Positions 16,780 to 26,337 are shown, counted from the stretch's first letter. The stretch: DNA of 64,000 nucleotides from CAYXZQ01 sp963717515 (GCA_963717515.1 OY970338.1:496001-560000), one strand, 5' to 3'. Notes: a model not told the origin generated them from the sequence alone. Translations and numbers: made by a program.

Positions 16780-17247
16780 TTATACCGAAAATATCGCTGT
16801 ATCCTTTATCCCGTATTCTGTCGTCGCTGTGATTATGTGGGGTGAGGCTGTGATATCCATGTACACCTCGACTTTTATGGTCTCATCCGGGTCCCACTGG
16901 AGGGGGTTGAACACATCCGAGCCAGGTATGAACCATATTGTCCTGTTCTCTGCATCCCTTGGGACCCTGATGTTATCCACGAAGATATCCAAATATCCGA
17001 TGTCCAGCCTGTCCGAGCCTGTGTTCATTATGTACAATGTTGTCGTTCCTGGTGTTGTACCATTGTCATAAGTAATGTTGATGATATCAATCTTGGTATT
17101 CATCTGCCTTGATATCTTGTCGTTCTGCACGCTGTTGCTGAGGGCTACTGATTCGGCGAGCCTGCCCTGGATGGTCATGAATGTCGAAGCTACTATTATC
17201 AGGGCAAAGAACAGTATGATGAATCCGCCGATACTTGAAAAACCCAA
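16780..17247 (-). CDS. arlF: Archaellum stator protein ArlF (FlaF)
   Basis: 155 residues: one N-terminal membrane helix (about 5-25) after MGFSSIGG, then a beta-sandwich of the archaellin/ArlF type, with ITYDNGTTPGTTTLYIMNTG as the opening strands. ArlF and ArlG together bridge the motor to the S-layer outside the membrane. The start is a TTG at 17247 with GAGGTGG 5 nt upstream. It lies 18 bases after arlG and one base before arlH. It could be swapped in name with ArlG, but the order and N-terminus favour ArlF. Confidence 0.85.
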   Translation of the reverse strand: MGFSSIGGFIILFFALIIVASTFMTIQGRLAESVALSNSVQNDKISRQMNTKIDIINITYDNGTTPGTTTLYIMNTGSDRLDIGYLDIFVDNIRVPRDAENRTIWFIPGSDVFNPLQWDPDETIKVEVYMDITASPHIITATTEYGIKDTAIFSV

Positions 17248-17265
17248 TCATCCCACCTCTTTTTC

Positions 17266-17730
17266 TCAAATCGAAAACGTGTCAGAGTCCCTCACGCTGT
17301 AGGGTGTGTTGACTATAACCTCATGGCTCTTCGTATCATCAAGATGCCTGTACGCCTTGATGAGCAGCTGTTCCTTGGGGTCCCACAAACCCTTGTTCAC
17401 TATATCAGTATCAGATAATACCCCGATAGACCTGTTAGTATCGTTTCGGGGGAACCTTATTCCGTCTATATATACATCGACCTGCGAAGGCTTCATGGAC
17501 GTCTGGCCGGTATTGCTGACGTATATCCATGTAGTGTCTGTATCATTATTGTATGATATCACTGCTATCTTTATGCTGGTCTTGATAATCTGATCGTATT
17601 CATTGCTCTTGTCCTTGAAAACTCCCTCAGTCTGGTCAGAATAATTCTTGATGACCACAATAAGCCCTGATGCTATCCCGAGCACTGCTATGAACAGGAT
17701 GATTTGAGCGATTATTGTGCTTGCACCCAT
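17266..17730 (-). CDS. arlG: Archaellum stator protein ArlG (FlaG)
   Basis: 154 residues with the hallmark N-terminus MGASTIIAQIILFIAVLGIA, one membrane helix, then a beta-sandwich with the motif NNDTDTTWIYVSNTGQT. The protein is clearly a paralogue of the next gene (arlF). The ATG at 17730 has GAGGTGA upstream at 17740-17746. It is the first gene of the motor block, with a TATA box at 17775-17783, so this block has its own promoter and is not simply read through from the archaellin gene. Confidence 0.88.
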   Translation of the reverse strand: MGASTIIAQIILFIAVLGIASGLIVVIKNYSDQTEGVFKDKSNEYDQIIKTSIKIAVISYNNDTDTTWIYVSNTGQTSMKPSQVDVYIDGIRFPRNDTNRSIGVLSDTDIVNKGLWDPKEQLLIKAYRHLDDTKSHEVIVNTPYSVRDSDTFSI

Positions 17731-17774
17731 TTTTTAGTTTCACCTCTAAGTTAATCTTATCACTGCAGAAACTC

Positions 17775-17783
17775 ATATATAAG
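17775..17783 (-). promoter_or_regulatory. TATA box of the arlG-F-H-I-J block
   Basis: TTATATATG on the minus strand is about 50 nt upstream of the arlG ATG. A start site about 26 nt downstream would leave a short leader containing GAGGTGA. The next stretch up to 18046 belongs to the divergent cassette promoter. Confidence 0.45.
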
Positions 17784-17900
17784 AATTTCGTTTTTCCTGT
17801 TCTTATATATATTTTTGTATACCCTTAATGTTAATTCTAGTGTTGGATAAATCGCATGGATTGGACTCACCTAGTCTTATTTTATGTATTTGAGTCGAAA

Positions 17901-18014
17901 GATTTATATATTAATTGCTACAAAATAAGTATTAATATACATTTTATATAATTAATTGCTACATAATAAGTATAATTTATGAAAAATTGATAAAAATTTA
18001 CTACATAATAAGTA
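17901..18014 (+). repeat. Three tandem 41-42 bp promoter-like repeats
   Basis: Three imperfect direct repeats begin near 17901, 17941 and 17982. Each has an AT-rich TATA-like part followed by CTACAWAATAAGTA (core starting at 17918, 17959 and 18001). Core spacing is 41 and 42 bp, four helical turns, so bound proteins would lie on one DNA face. The third copy sits just upstream of the expected transcription start of the HTH gene. The region 17731-18046 holds nothing else that I can see except the arlG promoter. Confidence 0.7.
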
Positions 18015-18046
18015 CCTTACAGGACAAAATTCATTGGTGAATCTTT

Positions 18047-18595
18047 TTGGCGCAGGAAATTCACAGACAGGAAAGACCATCACTCTTCGATGTATTCTCG
18101 GTTGAGGAGCGGGAGATAGCAGGGATAAGGGAGAGGGTTAACCTTCTATGCTCAAGATACGGGCTCGAGGATGCTGAGGTCCTCTATCTCGTCAGGAAGA
18201 GCAGGGGATACAGGTCCGTGCCTGCAGAGATCTTCTCTCAGAGGCTCTCTCCGCTCGAGGCTCTGGTAAGCTTCCTCAGAAACAACATGGAGCTAAGACT
18301 ATCTGAGATTGCGAGGATGCTTTTCAGGGACCAGAGGACTGTATGGGCGACATTCAACAAGGCAGCAGCCAAACAGAAGAGACTATTCATTCCTGCCAGG
18401 AGCAAGGCACCTATCCCATTGGAGATATTCAGCAGCAGGAAGCTGAGCGTGCTTGAGGGTGCGGCTCTTTATCTCTCAAAAGAACGGGGGATGAGGCTTG
18501 TCGATGTCTCCAGGCTGCTGAAGAAAGATACAAGCACTGTTTGGACTGCATTATCCAGAGCCCGTAAAAAGATTGATGCAGGGGTGGGCAGATAA
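18047..18595 (+). CDS. Tandem helix-turn-helix DNA-binding protein
   Basis: 182 residues. Two copies of the same ~50-residue unit occur at 58-108 and 123-174, both with the pattern P-x-EIFS-x-R-LS-x-LE followed by a sigma-region-4-like HTH (LSEIARMLFRDQRTVWATF and VDVSRLLKKDTSTVWTAL). Residues 20-57 may hold a third, weaker unit. The start is a TTG at 18047 with GGTGA at 18036-18040. Its stop overlaps the ATG of the 2431-residue protein by one base, so the pair is translationally coupled. It very likely binds the three upstream repeats and controls its own operon; that is inference. Confidence 0.75.
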   Translation: MAQEIHRQERPSLFDVFSVEEREIAGIRERVNLLCSRYGLEDAEVLYLVRKSRGYRSVPAEIFSQRLSPLEALVSFLRNNMELRLSEIARMLFRDQRTVWATFNKAAAKQKRLFIPARSKAPIPLEIFSSRKLSVLEGAALYLSKERGMRLVDVSRLLKKDTSTVWTALSRARKKIDAGVGR

Positions 18596-21500
18596 TGATT
18601 CAAGAGAAGCGACTGCAAATTTTGCTGACTGCTGCAATGATTTTGCTTCTCCTGCTCATCCAGGCAGCCCCGACCAGTGCTATTAAGCAGGGATTTCGCA
18701 CAGAATCGCACATGGAGACAATGACAGGGACAAGCCAGTACTTTGCGCTCGACAAACCAGTAAATTCAACTGAGCATGCCTTCGTCCTTGTCAAGTATTT
18801 CGAGGGCCAGAGGACCTCAGCCTGCGGAACCACAGCTGCAAATGTCCAGGTCGATCCAAACTATGGTGAGTTCTCATGCTACCTCTACAATACAACCCAT
18901 GTTAGCTGCCAGAGGAATGCAAGCACATATGACATCTACATCTCATACCAGGTCATCGAGGCCTATGACGGCGAGTTCAATGCATACCGTGGTTCTCTGC
19001 CGTTCTCAGGCACATCCCTCTCATTCTCATCTTCAATAGGGGCATCAGTAAATTCAGCAGACTCCATGGCATGGGTGAACGGCATGCAGACCTCAGCCAC
19101 GAGCAGGGACCACAGGCCGATTTCATTCACTGCGGATGTTGAAGGTACAGGCCTGCAGAGCGAGGTCATGATAAGGAGGGACTTTGGAACAGCTGAATAT
19201 GGCTCAATCAGATGGATAGTAGTGGAATGGAACAGGAGCAGGATGCCTGATTTCAATCTCACAAAAGGAGCAGTGTTTGTGGGCGACAATACTTTCACGT
19301 CGAGAAAGACAGCCGCCTGGAGCGGGAACAAATCCAGTTCCATTCTCTTCCACCAGATAAGGACTTCAGGGGATGACGGCCTGGACCAGCATGCAGTGGC
19401 AGGCAACATCGATTCAGACAGCCAGATCTCTTTCTGGAGATATGATTACACAGGGGTCCCTGACCATTCATCCGATGTCCAGTACTATGTCCTGGATTTC
19501 AACGGGAGCTATGCAGGCGGAGTCAAGAGCAGGCAGGAGAACATTGTCGGAGTCGCCTCGCAATGCGTCTGGGATGTCACGCTACCTGCTCCTGTCGACA
19601 TGTCACATGCACTGGTATCTGTCTCAAACTCGATGTCAGGTGACGGGACCGCATTTCCAAGACCATTCTTCTGGTTCTACCTCTCATCAGGAAACACACT
19701 TAATATTGAAAAAAGATACAATGGAAACAACCAGCGCGTGGCCTGGGAGGTGCTTGAGCTTCCTTATTTCCCGTATGTAATAGGATGGAACCAGACAGCG
19801 CTTGACCTTGGAACCGGCATCATAACATCAGGAGAGCTTTTAGGGAACGCAGGTATCACTGTCGAGACGAACCAGACAGGAATAACTGTGGAATGCTCTG
19901 GGGGAGATTGCTTGAATATCGTTGATGACTGGCCGGACGGAAGCGCAATGGATGATGGGGAGATCAGACATATTAACTTCACCTGCACCAATGACAGCAT
20001 AGGGATATTCAGCGCTATGTTCTCTGTAAGCTCATCAGAGGAACAACGGGAAGACATCATAAATGTCACGTGTGAATTCACAGGCACTACATTCATCGTC
20101 TGGAACCAGAGCACACTAAGCCTAGGGACAGGCAGTGAGGGATATGGAGATATCTCAGGAAGCGCTGACATCGAATCGACTGGAGCCAATGACAATATCA
20201 ATGTCTCATGCACATCAGGCAGCTGCGCACATATCCAAGCCAACTGGACAGACGGCACAGGGCTTGCGGACGGAGAGGCAAAACAAGCCGGATTTTCCTG
20301 CGATGATAATTTCGAGGGCTCTGCATCGGCTGTGTTCAGCGTGATCTCGACCGAAGACCTCATACCAAGCTTATTGACAGTCAACTGCACGATGGATGAT
20401 GTCGACCCGCCTGGCGGTGTGATCAGCCTTGGAGAATATGACAAAGGTGTAGATTGGATTGCATGGAACTGGACACTGCCCTCTGATCCTGACTATGATC
20501 ACGTGGAAATCTGGCTCAACAGCACATTCAGGGAAAATACAACAGGAAACAGCGAAAACATCACTGGCCTGCTGCCCGGAACATGGTACGAGATTGAAGT
20601 CAGGAGCTCTGACGACGACGGAAACACAAACATGACATGGGTGACTGATTCTGCCCGGACAAAGCCCAACTTCGGCCAGCAGCTGATCATGCACAGCCCG
20701 CCCAACAGCTCAACATCATCCGAATTCTTCAGGTTGCTGAACCTGACTGTCTCAGACGATGAGCAGGCAAGGCTGTGCGTCGACATCTATGGAGCAATAG
20801 ATTCCCAGCCGGCATCAGGCGACCTGCTTTACAGGAACTGCAGCTACAACAACAATACGCCAATCACATTCAACTGGACCGCACCCGTGCTCAACCCGAC
20901 AGCTGATTCAGAGGTGCTTTGGCATTTTGACAACAGGAGCGATCTTGGGGAGGACTCCTCGCTGGTCCGTGATTTTGCAGTCGATACCGCTGTACACGAC
21001 CTTGCCTGCACGACAGAATGCCCAGATTTCACAGAGAACAGTGGAAAGTTCGCAGGTGCATTCCATTATGACGGCGGTTCCCAGTACTGGACAATCAGTG
21101 ACCAGTTCTTCAACGACCTGTTCGCAGTTAAGTCGCTCCAGGTCTGGATAAAGCCCGATGACCTTGCAGGGATCCAGACAATATTTGAGGAGGGCGGGAC
21201 GACGAACGGATTTGCGCTAAGGCTCAACTCGAACAAGATAGAGTTCGCGACCCAGGACAACCAGGTGATGACCGTGATATCATATCCATACAATGACCTT
21301 GATTCCTGGCATTTCATAACAGCCCAGTTCGATGCAGGCAACATGACGCTGTATGTCGACGGCTTGCTTGTCAACTCCACGACCGCAAGCTATGCGTCTG
21401 TCAGGGCCCATACAGATGAGGGAGGCATTGGCTACACTTACACAGGCGATGCATTCGATGCAGGAGCAGGAAACTATTACGCAGGGATGATAGATGAGAT

Positions 21501-24500
21501 AAGGATACTCAATTCAGCCCTTGTAGGAGATGAGGTGATGGATGATTTCAGATTGAGCAATAATTCAGTGCATTACTGGAAGGCTGAAGGCAATGACGGA
21601 TATGACAGCACACAGGGTGACACCTGGCAGTTCACAGTATCAACCGGCAATGTCTCATGGAACTCCTCAATGCTTAATATCGGAGTCTTCGATCCTGAAA
21701 ATGGGGACCAGACATCGTATTCCGGACTTATTTCAGTAGGTCCCCAGACTGATATATCAGTTGCATGCGCTTATGGAAATTGCAGCATGATTACATCGGA
21801 ATGGGCAGACGATACAGGGATGGCTGACAGAGAGACGATGCCTGCAGGCTTCACCTGCATGAACACCTCCAGAGGCGTGTTTTCAGCTGTCTTCAATGTC
21901 ACATCCTACAAGGACCCATCCCCGGACCAGATAAATGTCAGCTGCGAGATGCTCACTGACATCAACATAATATGGAACATGACTATCCTTGACCTCGGCT
22001 CAGGAAATGAGAGAGAGGGAGAGCTCACCGGAACTGCCGGTATAATCTCAAACGGCATCAATAACAATGCGACAATCGTTTGCTCGCAGGGGAACTGCTC
22101 AAAGATTAAAGGAAATATCACAGGTAGATTCAACATGTCGGACGGTGAGAATGCTTCAGTCATGTTCACCTGCAATGATTCAGAGCCTGGAACCTTCAGC
22201 GCTGATTTCGGGATATTATCAGATGAAGACCCTGAGCCAAGCTCAATCACTGTCAACTGCCTCATGATCAATCCTCCTCCGCCTGCAGTGTCCGGCCTAT
22301 ACAATGTCAGCAGCGGCTATGACTGGATATACTGGAGCTGGACAAACCCTCCTGTATACGATTTTGACCATGTTGAGGTATGGCTAAACAGCACATTCCT
22401 GCAGAATGAAACAGGCAGCAGCATAAATGTAACAGGCCTGGTGCCGGGAACAGGATACGGGGTAATGCTAAGGACAGTAGATGAAGCAGGCAATATGAAC
22501 ACGAGCTGGGTGACAGATACATCTGAGACACTTTATAACAACCCGGTGAACATCACGTTGAACAGCCCTGAGAACAGCTCATCAGACCCTGCTCTGTCAA
22601 GGCTCCTCAATGTACATGTCGACGATGTCGAAAACAGCGTGCTCTGCGTCGAACTATTCGGCAGAGAGTCAGCTGCTCCGGACGAGAGCGACCTGCTCTA
22701 CAAAAACTGCAGCGTTGCAAATGATTCTGATATCACATATGACTGGTCATCGCCAGTGCTTGAGGCCGGCCCTGCTGTTGAGGTCCTCTGGCACTTTGAC
22801 AACAGGAGCGAATACAATGAGAATGATACATCTGTACATGATTTCTCGACAGACACGACCATCCATGACAGGAACTGCACAACACATTGCCCGCAGTTTG
22901 TGGATGGATGCAAGTTCGGCGGATGCTTCGATTACGACGGAGCCTCGCAGTTCTGGGGGATGAATGACACATATTTCGAGTCTGCGATAACAGCCAGGAC
23001 CTTCCAGGCATGGATCAAGCCTGCCAGCCTTTCAGGAGCCCAAATAATATACGAGGAAGGCGGAGGGACCAATGCGATGGGCATCAGGCTCAACGGCCCG
23101 CTCGTGGAATTCATTACAAGGAACAGCGGCACATACGATTCAATCACTGCACCATACACAGACCTGACAGATTGGCATCTCGTGACAGCCCAGTTCAACA
23201 GCAGCCATCTGACCCTGTACATAGACGGGACGCTCATGAACTCGACAACTGTAGGATACAGCACAATCGCTGCCCACAACGGCGCTGGCCTCGGCTACAC
23301 CCAGCACTCAAACCCATTCCCTACAGCTGATTATTTCAAGGGGAAAATCGACGAGGTAAGATTCCTCAACACCGCACTCAATGACCAGGAGGTCATGGAT
23401 TCCTACAGCCTAAAATACGGCTCGACATACTACTGGGATGCTGATGTAAGAGACGACTACCAGACATGGAACAACGGGCTCTGGGAATTCATGATAAGGG
23501 ACAACACCCCACCTGCTGTCTTCATCAACACAAGCCTGAACAACTCGATAACATCTGATACCACGCCAGGGGTCGATTTCAATTTCACTGACAGATTTTC
23601 CAATACCGCAAACTGCACATTGTATATCGATTCCGCACCAGCATATACAGAAGTCTCGGTTTCCAATTCCAGCCAGACAGTGCTCTCTGCTGGCTCACCC
23701 CTCCTTGATGCCAACCACACAGCCTATGTCAACTGCACTGACGAATCCGGCAATGCAGGTGTGTCAGCCCTTATCAATATAGCAACAGATTCAACACCTC
23801 CCTTTGTGAAAGCCCTGTCCCCATCAAATGGCACTGTCGTCGATATCAATAACGGAGTCAATATCACTGCCAATACGACCGACAATTTCGCAGTAAAGGA
23901 TGTCTATGCCTATGTGGAATGGAGAACCGGCAGCGCCATGCAGGAGATGCTTGACAATGACGGCGACGACATATATGACACGATGTTCCTCAACACGGCA
24001 AGCATCGGCATATACAATGTGACGATAATCGCCAATGACACTGCCGGCAACTCCAACAATGCTGCCATGGCATGGTTCAATGTCACCAAGGACATGGTTC
24101 CGCCGGTCGTTTATATAAACACCAGCCTGAACAACACCATAACCCCAGACCCGACACCAGCAGTGGGCTTCAGGTTCACGGACTCAGAATCCCCAAAAGC
24201 GAACTGCAGCCTATTCATAGATTCTGCACCATCCGGGACAGCTCTCAATGTGAACAATGACACATTGACTGCCATCTCAGCGAACACCAGCCTTGCAGAT
24301 GCAAATCATTCTGTTTTTGTCAGCTGCACAGATGGGTCAGACAACACAGGCCTGTCCGGAACCATCTATTATGCTGTAGACACGACTGCGCCTTCAGTGA
24401 CTCATGTCCAGCCCCAGGCCTGGACAGGATTCTATCTCTTCGACAGCGTCAATATCACTGCAAATGTGAGCGACAGCATCAGCCTGGGAAGTGTATATGC

Positions 24501-25890
24501 CCAAATTGAATGGAAAGCAGGAAGCAGCCTCCAGGGGATGGATGACAATGACGGCGACGGCATATTCTACACAGAATTCCTCAACACTGCGGATATCGGA
24601 AACTACAATGTCACAATCATCGCGAATGATACAGCAGGCCATTCAAACAACACTGAAAAGACCTGGTTCACGATCGCCTCTGACACTGATATCAACATTA
24701 CAGCAATAACTCCAATCAACAGGTCGGGAGATGCAGACGGGAATGTGGATTTCATTTTCAACCTCTCGTCCAATTATGAATTAGACAACTGCAGCCTCAT
24801 GCTAAACAGCACAGCGGCATATGTAGATTACGACATCAACAGGTCAGGGCAGAACACCATCCATGCAACAGGGATAGGGATAGGAGAATACTCCTGGAGG
24901 ATTGCATGCTTCGACATGTACGGCGGATGGAACAAGAGCAGGGAATACAGGCTGACAGTCCTGCATGCGACTGAATTCGGCGGACAGACCGTTGATTTCA
25001 GCCAGGCTGACATGGGCAACATCAACAGGCTCGTGCTGGAGAGCCCCGGCAATGGGATGATAAATTTCACAGGCAGCCTTGATCTCTCAGGCGGCTATGA
25101 CCTCGACAGCTACATCAACATCTCACTGAACAGCATCAGCATAGATACAGTCCATCTGCCTGCGCTGAACTCCTCTGCAAGGCTTGAATTCTACAACCTG
25201 CCATACTCTTTTAAACCGTTACCTACAGCTGACAGCAGCCTGTGCAGTCCGGGGCTATGCTCTGCAGTTAGCTACAACAGCATGACAGGGGCATTTGCCA
25301 TGGACGTGGTCCATTTCACAGCCTATTCCACCACTTCCAATTCAAGACTTGGAATCTATGATGACGGCGACACAGGCACAGGGGCAGTGATGCATAAAGA
25401 CATCGCATTCTATGCGAATTACTCAAACAAGACTACCGGCAAGCCGATCTCAGGCGCAGGCTCGTGGTGCAGGCTGATGTTTGAAAGCAGCCTGCCAGCC
25501 TATGACATGCCCTTTGATGCTTCGACTGGACTGTATTCGCTCAACCATACATTCGATGATGACGAGAGCTTTGCCTACAATATCACCTGCAACGGAAACA
25601 CTTTGGGCTATGAGGAAGCAGAGGCGTCTGATAGCATCTCGGTGTCGCGAGACAAAGGTTATTTAAAGGACGGCAATTGCACAATTGAATACGTAGAGAA
25701 AGGGGATGATTTCAGGCAGGGCTATCTTCAGAAAAACGAGGAGGCGAGGATATACTGCCAGAGCCCGCTCGACATTACAGGCGGGGAAGTGGTGGATCTC
25801 ATCCTTATCCCTGACAGCGGTGTCGAGACCAGGAAGAACATAAGGATACCTGATGTAATAACAGACAAGTATGAGATGCTCTACCCATGA
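18595..25890 (+). CDS. 2431-residue secreted adhesin-like protein with archaellin C-terminal tail
   Basis: Signal peptide with a hydrophobic core at residues 9-22 and likely cleavage after A29. Then come a beta-rich N-terminal domain (30-395), two ~100-residue Cys-pair modules (about 398-602), an FN3-like domain (606-690) and a LamG/concanavalin-like domain (773-984). The whole set recurs (about 1020-1603), followed by two ~197-residue Ig-pair repeats (about 1640-2032). The last 73 residues (2359-2431) align without gaps to the end of the archaellin at 59836-61152, ending PDVITDKYEMLYP. There are many N-glycosylation sequons. No terminal membrane helix or sorting motif is visible, so anchoring may go through the archaellin tail. 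The downstream gene overlaps by 4 bases and encodes the complementary archaellin half. Confidence 0.88.
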   Translation: MIQEKRLQILLTAAMILLLLLIQAAPTSAIKQGFRTESHMETMTGTSQYFALDKPVNSTEHAFVLVKYFEGQRTSACGTTAANVQVDPNYGEFSCYLYNTTHVSCQRNASTYDIYISYQVIEAYDGEFNAYRGSLPFSGTSLSFSSSIGASVNSADSMAWVNGMQTSATSRDHRPISFTADVEGTGLQSEVMIRRDFGTAEYGSIRWIVVEWNRSRMPDFNLTKGAVFVGDNTFTSRKTAAWSGNKSSSILFHQIRTSGDDGLDQHAVAGNIDSDSQISFWRYDYTGVPDHSSDVQYYVLDFNGSYAGGVKSRQENIVGVASQCVWDVTLPAPVDMSHALVSVSNSMSGDGTAFPRPFFWFYLSSGNTLNIEKRYNGNNQRVAWEVLELPYFPYVIGWNQTALDLGTGIITSGELLGNAGITVETNQTGITVECSGGDCLNIVDDWPDGSAMDDGEIRHINFTCTNDSIGIFSAMFSVSSSEEQREDIINVTCEFTGTTFIVWNQSTLSLGTGSEGYGDISGSADIESTGANDNINVSCTSGSCAHIQANWTDGTGLADGEAKQAGFSCDDNFEGSASAVFSVISTEDLIPSLLTVNCTMDDVDPPGGVISLGEYDKGVDWIAWNWTLPSDPDYDHVEIWLNSTFRENTTGNSENITGLLPGTWYEIEVRSSDDDGNTNMTWVTDSARTKPNFGQQLIMHSPPNSSTSSEFFRLLNLTVSDDEQARLCVDIYGAIDSQPASGDLLYRNCSYNNNTPITFNWTAPVLNPTADSEVLWHFDNRSDLGEDSSLVRDFAVDTAVHDLACTTECPDFTENSGKFAGAFHYDGGSQYWTISDQFFNDLFAVKSLQVWIKPDDLAGIQTIFEEGGTTNGFALRLNSNKIEFATQDNQVMTVISYPYNDLDSWHFITAQFDAGNMTLYVDGLLVNSTTASYASVRAHTDEGGIGYTYTGDAFDAGAGNYYAGMIDEIRILNSALVGDEVMDDFRLSNNSVHYWKAEGNDGYDSTQGDTWQFTVSTGNVSWNSSMLNIGVFDPENGDQTSYSGLISVGPQTDISVACAYGNCSMITSEWADDTGMADRETMPAGFTCMNTSRGVFSAVFNVTSYKDPSPDQINVSCEMLTDINIIWNMTILDLGSGNEREGELTGTAGIISNGINNNATIVCSQGNCSKIKGNITGRFNMSDGENASVMFTCNDSEPGTFSADFGILSDEDPEPSSITVNCLMINPPPPAVSGLYNVSSGYDWIYWSWTNPPVYDFDHVEVWLNSTFLQNETGSSINVTGLVPGTGYGVMLRTVDEAGNMNTSWVTDTSETLYNNPVNITLNSPENSSSDPALSRLLNVHVDDVENSVLCVELFGRESAAPDESDLLYKNCSVANDSDITYDWSSPVLEAGPAVEVLWHFDNRSEYNENDTSVHDFSTDTTIHDRNCTTHCPQFVDGCKFGGCFDYDGASQFWGMNDTYFESAITARTFQAWIKPASLSGAQIIYEEGGGTNAMGIRLNGPLVEFITRNSGTYDSITAPYTDLTDWHLVTAQFNSSHLTLYIDGTLMNSTTVGYSTIAAHNGAGLGYTQHSNPFPTADYFKGKIDEVRFLNTALNDQEVMDSYSLKYGSTYYWDADVRDDYQTWNNGLWEFMIRDNTPPAVFINTSLNNSITSDTTPGVDFNFTDRFSNTANCTLYIDSAPAYTEVSVSNSSQTVLSAGSPLLDANHTAYVNCTDESGNAGVSALINIATDSTPPFVKALSPSNGTVVDINNGVNITANTTDNFAVKDVYAYVEWRTGSAMQEMLDNDGDDIYDTMFLNTASIGIYNVTIIANDTAGNSNNAAMAWFNVTKDMVPPVVYINTSLNNTITPDPTPAVGFRFTDSESPKANCSLFIDSAPSGTALNVNNDTLTAISANTSLADANHSVFVSCTDGSDNTGLSGTIYYAVDTTAPSVTHVQPQAWTGFYLFDSVNITANVSDSISLGSVYAQIEWKAGSSLQGMDDNDGDGIFYTEFLNTADIGNYNVTIIANDTAGHSNNTEKTWFTIASDTDINITAITPINRSGDADGNVDFIFNLSSNYELDNCSLMLNSTAAYVDYDINRSGQNTIHATGIGIGEYSWRIACFDMYGGWNKSREYRLTVLHATEFGGQTVDFSQADMGNINRLVLESPGNGMINFTGSLDLSGGYDLDSYINISLNSISIDTVHLPALNSSARLEFYNLPYSFKPLPTADSSLCSPGLCSAVSYNSMTGAFAMDVVHFTAYSTTSNSRLGIYDDGDTGTGAVMHKDIAFYANYSNKTTGKPISGAGSWCRLMFESSLPAYDMPFDASTGLYSLNHTFDDDESFAYNITCNGNTLGYEEAEASDSISVSRDKGYLKDGNCTIEYVEKGDDFRQGYLQKNEEARIYCQSPLDITGGEVVDLILIPDSGVETRKNIRIPDVITDKYEMLYP
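19789..23403 (+). repeat. 623-residue internal duplication in the 2431-residue protein
   Basis: The order Cys-module, Cys-module, FN3-like, LamG-like occurs twice with an offset of about 1869 bases (for example EVLWHFDNRS at 20911 and again at 22780). The four Cys modules share WN-x4-L-x-LG, a C-x-x-G-x-C pair, DGE and F-x-C. The copies are clearly diverged, so the duplication is old. Confidence 0.8.
23512..24690 (+). repeat. 197-residue Ig-pair duplication
   Basis: Two consecutive units start at 23512 (VFINTSLNNSIT) and 24103 (VYINTSLNNTIT). Each has an Ig-like domain with a Cys pair and a second domain with DNDGDDIYDT or DNDGDGIFYT, then YNVTIIANDTAG. The offset is 591 bases. Confidence 0.8.
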
Positions 25891-26282
25891 TTTCGAGAAT
25901 TATCATCAAGGACAAGAAAGGGGCCGAAAGCCTTGCGATGCTTGTAGTCCAGATTGCATCGATAATGCTGATAATCATAGCCATAGCTGCAATTGCTGAC
26001 TATATACATGCCACGAGAGAAGACAGCTCATCCATCCAGAAAAGCACTTTAGGTCTGGTAAAATCAGGATTCGATGTAAAGGACATCACAGGATTCTCGA
26101 CCGACAGCAACAACTCGGACATGGAGGGCTTCATAATCTCAGTATCTCCTGATGCAGGCTCTGACCCTATCGACCTTGAGAAGAGCACATTGTACATTGT
26201 GGTCGGCAACAGGACTGCAAGGCTCCATATCGTGAACGGCTCGACAAAGAACAACAAGTCAGGCGGCTTCTATACTGAATGA
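25887..26282 (+). CDS. Truncated archaellin: N-terminal half only
   Basis: 131 residues. A class III signal peptide (KDKKG, cleaved before AES) is followed by the long hydrophobic helix of archaellins (about 14-38), a linker, and the first strands with GFIISVSPDAGSDPID. The motif GSDPI occurs at residue 91 here, at 86 in the archaellin at 27708-28694 and at 84 in the one at 59836-61152, so the N-terminal architecture is the same. The protein then stops after about 35 more residues, without the rest of the outer domain. Its ATG overlaps the stop of the 2431-residue gene by 4 bases. Because that protein ends with the missing archaellin C-terminus, the two may complete one another. It could also be a minor pilin that merely resembles archaellin. 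Confidence 0.8.
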   Translation: MISRIIIKDKKGAESLAMLVVQIASIMLIIIAIAAIADYIHATREDSSSIQKSTLGLVKSGFDVKDITGFSTDSNNSDMEGFIISVSPDAGSDPIDLEKSTLYIVVGNRTARLHIVNGSTKNNKSGGFYTE

Positions 26283-26337
26283 ACAGCAAGGTCTTCTGAG
26301 AAATCCTGTTATTCATGGAATGAAACCACTGATCGAT

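Noticed and set aside
17901..18014. CRISPR array
   Set aside because: Only three short imperfect repeats. The intervening sequence is as AT-rich and TATA-like as the repeats, there are no spacers of uniform unique sequence, and no cas genes are present.
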